Origin: Rachycentron canadum
Lineage: Eukaryota; Chordata; Actinopteri; Carangiformes; Rachycentridae
Assembly (NCBI GenBank): GCA_038496675.1
Contig: CM076656.1
Span: forward strand, 21,559,836-21,623,835
Length of the DNA: 64,000 nt
Reading direction: 5' to 3'
The position numbers and the translations under genes are program-made. The notes beneath the pieces are model-generated. The model did no database searches. It was not told the DNA's origin and was given only the letters and a program-made list of their open reading frames with translations. Positions 11,401 through 22,300 of this stretch are shown in pieces; position 1 is the stretch's first letter; each line of letters begins with the position of its first letter.

Positions 11401-14400
11401 CCATTTTGCTCTGCCGGCGAGAGGAGCTGGAGGAAGACTCGGATGATACAGAGGAAGAACTGCTTGAACGAGAGCTGCTGGAGCGAGAGCTGACAAAGGG
11501 AGAGTTGCTAGGGCTGGAGGAGGCTGTTCTGTTCTTCAGACCAGGAACCAAGATTGTCTTGAGTCTCATCAGGACGTTCCTCTCCTTCATATTTTCCTCT
11601 TCTTCGCTGAGATTAATCACTTTGATGATCTTTTCTGCTGCTTTCTCTCCAACCTGAATCTCGACTTCAATCTTCTCGATGACTGGTCCGGCAGCTGCAG
11701 TTTAATAAATAAATTGGTAGGTTTCCTTTTAGCAACTTCACACATGATTATTTTCATCATAAATTTAATATCATCAAATCAGTTGACTTGCCTGGAGCAA
11801 CCTCAACCAAGACAGCATGTCTTCCAATGATGGCGTACAGCGGGGTGTCTCTGATGAAAGCAGCATTGAGAGATTCAATCTCAGTGCATGCCTTTATTCC
11901 AAATGTTTCAAATGCAGCACACATCTTCTTCTTGAAGGCCTTTGGCACCTTCAGCATGTTTGTAATTTTCATTGGCAGGTCAACAGAAATTATTTCAGAT
12001 GATGCAGACTGAAAAAAAAAGAAAACACAACAAAGATTCTGTGTTATTTTTTGGAACAGTGTAGGATTTAGTGTTGGAAAGAAGCCGTCAGTAAGTCAAA
12101 CTCACCATGCCACCAGCCAGAGAGGATGCCACCCTTGAATTCCTTGAAGTTAAGCGCTCCATCGACATCTGTAGTGCAGCTTCAGCTGGAATCACTGGTG
12201 TGATTTTGGCAGCTGCGAGATCTTCCACATTTCTTGCAACAGCAAGTGTCTCAACGCTGTTCGAGAAAAGAAACGCTTTCAGAAACGAAAATCTCAAAAC
12301 TGGATGAAACATTGTACTTGGGAAAAAGGAAAAGCACACACAGTGCAGACGCGATCTTATCGATGCCCTGAACAGGCAGGAACTGGAGCTTGAAGTTGCC
12401 CTTAATCATGTCAATTCTTGCTTCCATCTTTGCAGGAACAATTGTGTGAACTCTAGCTCTTGACAGCAGGGAAGCCTGGAGGAAAGCTGTATTCACGCCC
12501 ATAACTGCATAGGTGTACATGGAAACACTGCAAGGGACAGAAAATACAGATTTTAGGATCTTCTTCCAGTTTTTCAGTAAACAAATGAGAGGAAGCTCAT
12601 TCACATAAGCCACAAACAGTTCACCTTGGAGCAATAGCAGCCCTCATGTTAATGTCAGACTTCAGAAGCTGGGAAGCATGGAAGTTTTGAGGCAGAGGTG
12701 GTGTCACAGTGGCTTGTACTATAGAAAACAACACATTTTAAGTATCATTACGAATCAATACTTCCTGAATATTTCAGATCAGTGAAGCCGCAGCGGGCGT
12801 ACTTACATTCAACAGATGCAGCAGCCACAGCAGCAGTGTAGAAACTCAGCTCCATGGGCAGACCAACAGCGGTGGGAAGGATGCGACGGACCTCAGCGAC
12901 CAGCAGTGGTTTAGCATAATGCAGTGTGAAACCAGACAGCAGAGCATCCAAAGCCTCCCTGCCTTTGGCGTTAACTGCAGGTCCACTGGCCACCTGTAAA
13001 CACAAAAAAGCTTATGAGGCAACCGGTTTTTAGTTAAAAAAAATCCTAATTATAAAATATTATAATTGTAGAGGGTGTGATGTACCTCAATGAACTGATC
13101 AACAATGGCTTTGTCAATGTTGGCAAATGCAATTTCCTGTCCGAAGAATTTCACATACATGGAGGCCAGGGGCTGGCTTGATGGGTGAGCCCTCCACTCA
13201 GAGAGCTGTAAGGGAGACACCAATAAATGAACCACTTTAGCTTTTCCAAAACAAAATGAACTTTGATTATTCTTATTCTTGGAATGATCCCTTGAACCTA
13301 CAGCCTTCAGAACTTGTTTCATCTTGGTGAGCCTGTCTGCATTCTCAGGAGCCTCACGGATTTTCAGAAGGGCCTCCTGGACTCCCTCGGTTCTTACTCC
13401 AATCTGGAGAAAGGGAAAAAATATAATATATATATATATATATCATTATATGTAGTATATCATTTTGAAAAATCATACTCGAGTTTACGAAATTATGTTA
13501 ACTAGCTACACAACAACACCTCAAGAACATCAGCGTAAGTGCCAGCAAGGTAGGTGCGGGCTTTGGCCACAATGGCTCTTGGCAAAATTGTTGCAGCTTC
13601 ATTAATGTAGAAGGCACTGGCAGCAGCACCCATCATCCAGGGGCCTGCAGGGGGAAGACGAAAACCATCAAACCGCATGTCTTATTCTGAAATCTGTAAA
13701 GCTAAATTACTCATCTGTTATCCTCTTACTGTGGTAGGCATCGATGTAGAGAGCCCTGCTAAAGCGGTAGCTCAGTCTGTCCAATTTGGGGCTAAGGATC
13801 TTCACAGCAACGTTGCAGGCGGCAGCACTGAAAGTGTAAAATTAAAATATATGAGATTGCTGGTGCTAAAATGTTTATAATACAATAAAAACATGCAAAG
13901 ATGATTATTACATAGGTTCTTACACAGAGGCATAGTCAGGGATGGTGTTCTTGGTCATGGCCTTCATATAAGAGTAGACAAAGCTTGCAACCTGCATATT
14001 GCTTTCTTTCAAGAGGGCGTTGGCCAGAGTGGTCACCAGACCCATGGGCAGCTTTGTCTCAAACAGCACAATGACAGAAACCATACGGAACTCTGGGTGA
14101 AGAGCCTTGTCCATGAACAGCTGGACGGCCATTTCCTGGATCTAATTTACAAAGATGAATGTTATAGACAAAACTGCACAAAATATGTCTCATAGTAATG
14201 GAAAGAATCGGAAAATAGTCTCACCATCTTGGGCTCTTTCTTTGCGATGTTTCTCAGGGCCAGAACAGCATCAATGTGAACTCTGTGCGGCAGATTAGCA
14301 GCAGCGCTTCCAAAGCCAGGCAGGAGCTTCATGATTGGTTTGAGGCTAGCAGGATGTCCAGCATTACCCAAAACTTTGAGAGCGATAATGAGCTCCTCAA

Positions 14401-17156
14401 TTTCACCTCTGGCTAGAGCCTCGACAGCGAGTTCGTGGATGGGCTGTGAGGGCAACAGAAGAGCATTTGTGTCACTGATCAAGTAACTGAATTTGAGTGA
14501 TATCGGACACGTGCTCAAAAGATACGTACCCTCACAAGCTCAGCTGTGCAAGTTGGGTTCTCTGCACAGAATTTGGCAACCAGAGTCCCGTAGCCCAGCA
14601 TGGCGATCTCACGCAGGACTGGATTTTCTTGGATCCTGTGGTTCATAGCCAATCCCTGTGGAGCGGTGAAAATAAGGAACTGGTTACATGTCCCGGTTCT
14701 CACATTGTTGAAAACACACAAGACCACTTTTAACCTTGACTCACCTCAGCGAGCTTGATGGCCTCCCGGTCGGCTGTCACCATGTGGACTGATGCCACCA
14801 GAGCTTGAGCAGCTTCAGGAATAGTCAGCTCACCAGCCAAGAACTTCTCCTTGAGGAACCTCAGAGCAACGTGAGTACCAATGGCGGGGACAGCATTCAG
14901 GATCCAGTGTCTAAGAGAAAATGCATTATTATATTATCAGTTGCATTTTTGTTTTGTGGCTCTTCGCTGAATGAAAGTTGCAGTTACCTGTGGTCAGGTT
15001 TAGCTTTGAACTGAGCCCAGAGAGACTCAATTGTCTCAAATCTGGCCACACGCAGGAGCTGGATGAGCTCAATAAACTTCAGAGGGGCATCCTCATGGAC
15101 CTTGGCCACATTGAAGGTCACCAGGTGGTTGAGAACCTCAACGATCTGACAGGAGATAAAATGTTTCCCATATTATAGCCTGTACCAACAGGGCGGATTA
15201 AAAAAAAAAAACTGGTTTAAAGAGGATACACTGAAGTACCTGAGCCTCTGCATTGCTAATCCTCACAAGCTGGATGGGTGTCTGGAGAAGCTCGCTGCCA
15301 AACTCGTACTGCAGGGATCCACGGTGAAAATACTCAGCTCTGATGGGCTCCACTGGGGTCCTCTCAATCTCCACGAAGGTCAGGATTTGTCTGTGGATAA
15401 ACACAAGCACTCAATCAATCTTCAATGTGTCACATTTTGTGTGGCGATAGTATTACTGCTCTCTCCTTTTTAATTTAAACAACATACTTAGCCTCCATTT
15501 GGGCGGCGCCATTCATGATGTTGAAAGGAGAGAACTGGATCAGCTCTGTAGCAGTTGCCTCCAAGATGATAGCACCTGTGGCTGCTGGCTTCATGACGTA
15601 GTTGAAGGCGGTGGCTCCCTTCAGGGTCTTTCCTTTCTACATGGACAACCAGATCCAGAGCATTGTCACACCTGCGCTAGGAGTAGTGTTAAAGGACAGG
15701 AAGTGTCAGGGAAATCGCACTTACAGCCTCACACTCGCTGCGCTTCTCGGCGTAGGCCAAGCCGATGTCCTTAATGATTCTCTCCTGGCAATGGTTCAGG
15801 TCCTTGGTCTTGGTCAGAAGAATGCGGTCGGCCTTTGTGTCTTCACTGATGACATAGTGGGTCTTGCACACACCCTGAGCACCAGGCTAGTTCACAAAAA
15901 GGCAAAATATGGCTTGAGCATTTTTTTTTTTTTTTTGGGTGGAACTCTGAATGAAGATGAGTCATTCACAACAAACCTCCTGCAGCTCATAGACATTGTG
16001 AGTCTTCTTGATGTTCATCTGGAGGATGTTGAGGATTCCCCTGTAGATATTCAGCACAGTCGCAGAGATGCCAGCCGGTGCAAACACTTTTCCGACGAGT
16101 CCGTTAGCATACTCAAACTTGATGGGTGTCAAGAGCTGAGCAGCCAGGGCTGAGGTGAGCTTGGAGGCTGGGAAAAAGGCATCTTTGGGCCAGATGCCAC
16201 TGTACTCAAAGATTTCAGGGTCTATAAGCTGTAGGGAATAAGGAAAAGGATAAGACACAATTTTCATGTTACTAATCGCTATGGAATTGTTTTAATACTT
16301 TACTAGAGTCTTTACCTTCAGCAAGAAGGTGTCAGCAGTCGCTGCATGGATCAAAACTTTGCTCCTGATCTTCACTCCGGCCCGTGCCAGGCCCTCCTCA
16401 GGAAGGCCGCCCATGAGCAGTGCTTCATATTTGTACACATAGGTCTTTCCAGTTGCAAACTCTGGGGCTGAAACAACATCAAAACACTATTGATATACAC
16501 TCAATAGTCAAGAAAACACAATATACAGTATATTGTCATTATATTTATTTATTTTTATTTCAGTAAAATTAAGACAATAGCTATATTTGTTGATTTTATA
16601 AACTGTGTTGCATATTTATAACATTAAGTTTTAAAACTTACCAAAGCTGACATAGTTGCCGGCTACAAAATAGATAGAAATATAAGGTTATTTGAAGTTC
16701 ATAAAGAATAAATGCAATGTGGGGAAAAACTGAATTTGTAAAAGACAAATTGAATCGTAATTTCTGGGAAAATCCTTTGTCAGTTTCTTTTTTTCTGTTT
16801 TTTAAATGTTTTTAGTTTCATCAATCATCATGTTTTTAGTTTAACAGACATTAGATAAAACTGAAGAAATTAAAAACTATTTTCTGTTCTAGGATTGTTC
16901 ATATATAAACAATGGTAACAAGTAATAGTGTTTTCCCCGAATCAGAATTATTACTACTACTTTATTTCTATCTAATAAAACTAAATATCAGTGGAGAATT
17001 GTTGCTTGTCCTAGAAGTGATATTATTATTCTATTCTACAAAACGGCAGTATTTTCTGAAAATAAAGTTGAAAGTTTAATTTCAGCCAGTTTTGTTTTAA
17101 ATGCATAAAGACATACCTGCAAGGGCCACAGCAAGAGCTAGTACAAGCACCCTCAT
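8471..17156 (-). CDS. vtg: Vitellogenin, complete A-type (copy B), 34 exons, 1700 aa
   Basis: Complete yolk precursor. Exons in coding order: 17117-17156, 16642-16662, 16316-16467, 15977-16228, 15725-15886, 15488-15636, 15240-15390, 14988-15145, 14745-14910, 14530-14655, 14225-14443, 13924-14141, 13730-13827, 13520-13644, 13302-13403, 13086-13205, 12807-12993, 12625-12718, 12342-12527, 12106-12256, 11792-12008, 11234-11694, 11102-11146, 10947-11015, 10642-10848, 10381-10523, 10103-10241, 9877-10006, 9603-9786, 9422-9516, 9226-9320, 8935-9100, 8676-8837, 8471-8583. The lengths sum to 5103 nt and phases fit throughout. Order of parts: signal peptide ([13 protein letters not shown]); lipovitellin heavy chain with [11 protein letters not shown] in exon 5; a short serine-rich phosvitin in exon 22 (about residues 1085-1175); lipovitellin light chain; a von Willebrand D-type domain with CGLCG in exon 32; and a cysteine-rich C-terminus. 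The length is normal for a complete teleost vitellogenin. The intron after exon 21 has a GC donor. Confidence 0.97.
11234..11694 (-). other. Phosvitin-encoding exon 22 of vtg copy B
   Basis: This 461-nt exon is by far the longest of the gene. It encodes an acidic lead ([12 protein letters not shown]) and then serine runs broken by arginine and lysine. A non-serine island, [13 protein letters not shown], separates two serine blocks. Serine codons alternate mainly between AGC and TCC/TCT, so the tract is not a simple trinucleotide repeat. In the family, phosvitin serines are phosphorylated and bind calcium and iron. The opposite strand shows a Leu/Glu-rich shadow frame that is not a gene. Confidence 0.85.
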
Positions 17157-17186
17157 GGCTGGTGGATGTGATTCACCAGAGGCTTC

Positions 17187-17197
17187 CTTTTAAAGGC
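17187..17197 (-). promoter_or_regulatory. TATA-like box of vtg copy B
   Basis: The self-complementary CCTTTTAAAGG lies about 35 bp before the start codon, at the same distance as the TATA box of copy A. Unlike copy A, no perfect palindromic oestrogen response element was seen by eye up to about 19.3 kb; only TGACC/GGTCA half-sites occur (for example near 17340, 17680, 18030 and 18375). Confidence 0.55.
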
Positions 17198-17199
17198 AG

Positions 17200-19317
17200 T
17201 TTGTGCTGACTAAGAGCCCATCGAAGTGTATCATTCACTAAACATCAGCTCTCAGTGTCACTAATGTTCCAATTCCCTGCAGATAAGACAAAGTGATTGA
17301 AACTACTGAAAAATGTCACAGACCTAATAAGTCATTCTGACCTGACTCTTGGTTCACGTGGCTCCAATCCCAAATACAAAGTTGTGTTTTACTTGTGAAT
17401 TAACACATTCAGCACAGATAAAATGCTACGATATTGTTACGATGATTCAATACAATTTCATAATATTATGCGCTAATACTATTTGTCCATAAATAAATCG
17501 TATGATCCTACACAAATTTCACCATTAACCTGTTGCAGTTCTGTTGCATCCAATGACTGACACTCACATAAATTATTGTCATTGAAACACGTTATTTTAT
17601 AATTGATACCATAAAATTGTTTTCAGTTGCACAAACAAGCAAAGGTTCCAGCATTTCAATGAAATGTCATCCTGTCCTGACCTGTATTTTAGTCACACTC
17701 CTGTCAACTTGCTCCTTGAACTGAACTCTGTCCAAAGGCAACAATCTAGCACATTTGACATGACACTGCGAGGTGTTGTAACTGGATGTGTGTTTTCTAA
17801 AATGGATTTCAAAATACAAATCATATTGGATCTTATTAATATACATTCATAAGTTAAGACATTGCTTTGTAAAGCCAGGTGATTATTTGTTGTGTTTGCC
17901 AATAGACATTTTTAAAATGTCACAAAAAAACATGTTGTGGAATCAGGTCTTTACATCTTTTGGAAATGAGACCTCCTTCATTAAAGCCTGGCAGGATGTT
18001 GTTTTGTCAGTATTTAGTACTGAATTCAGTTTGACCTCCCTGGTCTTTCTAATGGTCCGGGACAATCGCAGCAAACTGCAGCAGTTCTAAAGGTGACACA
18101 GGTGAGGCAATGCAAGAGGTCGGCAACATCACTGATGCTTGCTGTGTTATTGGTGGTCGAGTTGACTTTTCACAATAGAGGCCAAGACAACCTTCAGTCC
18201 CGGTGATTCTGACTCACTGTCCCTGACCCCAGTAATGCCTGATCTCAGGTATTGCAGCTACATGCACAGCTACATATGTAATAATACTTTAATACTTTAA
18301 AATGTCAGACCATCTTCCAAAACCTTTACATAGTGTTTACACACTCAAAAGGATTAATCTAAAACACTGTAAGGTCAGACACAGGTTGACATCAGTCAAA
18401 ACTAAACTGTTTTTACAGTTTTCTTGCTGTAAATAAAAACTATAATGTTGTTGTGACCAGATCCACAATGAGGAAACATGTTACCAATGGCTTATATCAA
18501 TATTTAATATTAATTCAGCTGCTGTCTGGAAATCATCTTTGGGTTTCAGTGGGAATTCATCCAAAGCATTTCTTTGGAAACTGAAAAAGAATGATTCTGG
18601 TTTTTAGAAAACATGACTCACATTTAATTTCATGTGTCAAATGTAAACCTTTGTCTGGCCTGAATATGTAGTACAACATGTAACATATTGTAGTGACTGG
18701 AGGGTGTCGGCACTTTGACTATGGTTGTGCGAATTGGCCGTCCAGAGACTAACTGTTCTGATTAATAAGGTCGGGTTTGTTTGTGTTTGGCTTTGTGTTC
18801 ACTTTCAACGCCACATAAAATGTATAACTTATAGTTGTGTGGTGTAATGTGGCACAGACACTATTTAGTCCATGCACACCACAAAATGTGTCTAATTCAA
18901 ATTCTAATTCCTTTATTTGTGGGGAAATTAGTGTTAGAGTTACTATTATTAGAATATTATTATTATTATTATTTTACTAGAATACATTACTTTTAGTGTT
19001 AAAGTATTATTCTTTTACTATAATAAATAGTAAAAAAAAAAAAAAGGATTAAAAAGGTAAAAGGGAGGTAATTAAATAATTAATAGTAAATTAGAGGAAA
19101 GTAGTTATTTATATTTGGATGTTTGTGGCTTACTGGGTGTACAGCTGCTGTTCATTGGGTAAATAGTGTTAATTAATATTCATTTCTTCTGCATCATCTT
19201 TTTAAATAAAAAAAAAACGCGTTAAAAACAAAAAACAAACAAAAAAAAAACAAAACTCGTTACAGTCTGCGGCGGCTGTGTGAAGTTTGTCCCCCGCCGC
19301 GCTCCGTAGACTGAGCC
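17200..19317. other. AT-rich intergenic stretch between vtg copy B and ctbs
   Basis: The two genes are divergent. Apart from receptor half-sites, a TTA-rich microsatellite near 18950-18980 and poly(A) runs near 19030 and 19210-19255, I see no gene or recognisable element here. Confidence 0.6.
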
Positions 19318-19332
19318 ATGACAGCAGCGTGA
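19318..19332 (+). other. Short upstream ORF before ctbs
   Basis: ATGACAGCAGCGTGA encodes Met-Thr-Ala-Ala-stop and ends 42 nt before the ctbs start codon. It could dampen translation if the transcript begins upstream of it, which is not known. Confidence 0.35.
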
Positions 19333-19374
19333 TTTGCTTCCAGCTGTTTCTCAGTCGGGTCCCTCGCTGCTGTC

Positions 19375-22300
19375 ATGTCCTGGTCCCTTGTGTTTTTGTC
19401 GTCCACCCTTGCGGGGCTGTGCGGGGCCAGCGTGTGTCCGTGCGAGAGGCCGGAGCTCTGTCGACAGATCCGCGACCACAGAGACTTTGAGGTAGATTCA
19501 ACCTCGTTTTACCTGCAAACACACCTGGTCCTGAATTAATGGACATGCAGCACAGATGATCACCAGCTGCTCATTAACTGGAGCCAGTTAAGGTTAGAAG
19601 TAGAAATGGAAATAAGGTTAGTATTAACAGTCTAACACAAACTTTAGATTTCTGGTAATTACAGTAAAGACCGAAGGTATTAATACAAGTGAAGTGTTTA
19701 TATTATTATCTGTGTTGAGACAGGAAGAAGGAGCCATGTTATAAAATGTAATCTACTCTCAGTTTCAGTGTGAAGCTGCTGTTCCTGTTTATGGCTGCTG
19801 ACATATTTGAGCAGGTTCCTCTTCTGGGAACGTTTGAGCAAAAAAATTAACCTAAAAAAAAATAAGCCTTAAACTCTTAAAATGGTCATTGCATCACAGA
19901 TAAGAGACACGTTATCTATGTCAACACCCTTTTGTTGAGCGAAAAACAGTCACTAAATATCTTTAAAAAAAAAGTTATGAATCATAAGGTCGCGCTGTAT
20001 GAATAAAGAAAGCAACGCTGTGTGAGTCTGTTCCTTCTCACATCGTTTCCTGTATTTTTCACTGACTGATTTAACAGAAATAAAGTCTGATTGTCATTGT
20101 GTCACAGGTGGATTTGCCAAAACTTTGTTCCTAGTTTTCTGAGCTACAAAACCTTTCAAGCCACTCCTGTGAGGATATTCACGATTATCCCAACGAATGA
20201 AATTCACCACGATCAACTTATTTTCAGTGTTTTTAATCGCAATGCACAACAAAGTCACATATCGACTCGTCCCTGATACTCAAATATCAAAATACTATTT
20301 TAAAGACCCACTTTGTAGCTGGTCTGTGTTACAGCTGACACGTACTTCTAATAACACAGGTGCACCTAATGTACATGTCTATATAAATGATTTTTTCTTT
20401 ATATAGTGACACTGACCAAAAACTAAATATAAATAAACTAAATCAACTGTACTAATCAAATTATTATTGTTTATCATTATTATTTCTTCTTAACTATTAT
20501 CAAAACAAATGGTGGACACCTAAATTTGCTCTAGGGGATAAATTAAGTTTCTTTCTTTCTTCTTCTCTTTCTCCTGCATTGATTTAATAGATGTAGGAGT
20601 TAATACTCACACTAAGGCCTCCTACGTCACTGAAGCTGTACTGATGTTTCTTATTAGAGAGCATCTGCTAAATGAGTAAATGTAATGTAAGAGCTAAATT
20701 CAATGTAAATGCTAAACAAAAGGATGGGACGTGCATGAAAGGTTGTATCTATACAGTCATGTGTCTGTGCGGCCTCTGTTTCCAGGTGTTTGTGTTTGAT
20801 GTGGGTGGAAAGGTGTGGAAGTCCTACAACTGGAGCTTGGTGACCACAGTGGCGACGTTTGGAAAATATGATGCTGAGCTCATGTGTTACGCTCACTCCA
20901 AAGGAGCACGAGTGGTCCTCAAAGGTAGGACTGTCACTCAAGTAAGAACAGATGTGGCTGAGAGAAGGAGCAACATCAAGATGACGTTAGAGAAAATCAC
21001 TCGAAGTTTCCCGTAGTGGTTTGAGTTTATTAGTGTTTCAGTCATGAGCAGGACTGAGGCAACAGGCTGTCCCGGAGGGGAGGGCAGGAGGGCAGTTGGC
21101 CTACTGTGGACTATCTTCTTCTCATGATGTCAAACAATCAATCAGGCTTTATTTGTGTAGCACTTTTCATACAAACAATCTAACGCAAAGCTTTACAGAA
21201 TAAAAGCAACAAAGAGCATCCACCCAAACCCTTCTCTCCCTCACACACAAACACACAAATACCCCCATACACACATACAAAACACTAATAAAACAATAAC
21301 AGGAGGTGAGGAAACGCTGTCGTTAATTTCATGAATAAATAAAGATAAAATAATAAAATACAAAATCAGAGGAGATGTATTGAGATGAGTAAAACCAGAA
21401 AGTATAGTATAAAGTAGGGTTTTAAAAACCAAATAAAAACGAAGACAAGATAGTAAAGATAGAATAATAAAGTGCTAAAAGAGAGGATATGTTTGGAAGA
21501 AAATAAAAGTTGAAAGAAAACAACACAGAAATAAAAGTGGGTAATTTAAAAAAAGAATCTATAAAACAATTATAGAATAAAAGGACATATGATACATCAG
21601 GAAACACATAAATAGACAAATAAATAAAATTGGCCTTGACATTTTCCCTTTATATTTACATTTATTGAAATGAAGCTCCAAGTAATTAAGTGTTTCGGAT
21701 GTTCTTTATTACATCAGTTCATTGGTCGATCTCCCCATCTCTTTCCTTGTTGGTACAAATAGGCGACGTTCCTCTCTCTTCCGTCGTGGACCAAGACAAC
21801 AGGACAGCGTGGATAACGGAGAAAGTCAACTTGGCCAAAAGTCAGTTTATGGATGGAATCAACATCGACATTGAACAATCGGTGGAAGAGGGTTCGCCTG
21901 AGTACCATGCTCTGACGAACCTGGTCAAAGAGACCACAGAGACTTTCCACAGGGAGATCCCAGGATCCCAGGTGAGGGAGGTGTTTAGATAATATCACCC
22001 AGACAACCTAAGTGTTGTAACGCTTTCCTAAACTGCCCGGTCCGATGGATGCATTTTATTATATCTATATTTTCCCGGCCTCTAGGTCTCGTTCGATGTT
22101 GCCTGGTCACCAAAATGTATTGACAAGCGCTGTTATGATTACGTCACCATCGCCGAGGCCTGCGACCTGCTGTTTGTCATGTCCTATGACGAGCAGAGTC
22201 AGATCCTCGGGGACTGTATTGCAATGGCAAACGCGCCGCTCTCTCAAACACTCGATGGTTCGTGTCAATGAATGTGAAGAAATCAGCTTGAAAATGTAAA

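Noticed and set aside
11289..11657. Long Leu/Glu-rich open frame on the plus strand opposite the phosvitin exon
   Set aside because: It is the antisense shadow of serine codons (AGC/TCC read as GCT/GGA-type codons); it has no promoter context and no family resemblance.
18029..18045. TGACCTCCCTGGTC as an oestrogen response element of vtg copy B
   Set aside because: The half-sites are everted rather than inverted, so it does not fit the GGTCAnnnTGACC palindrome.
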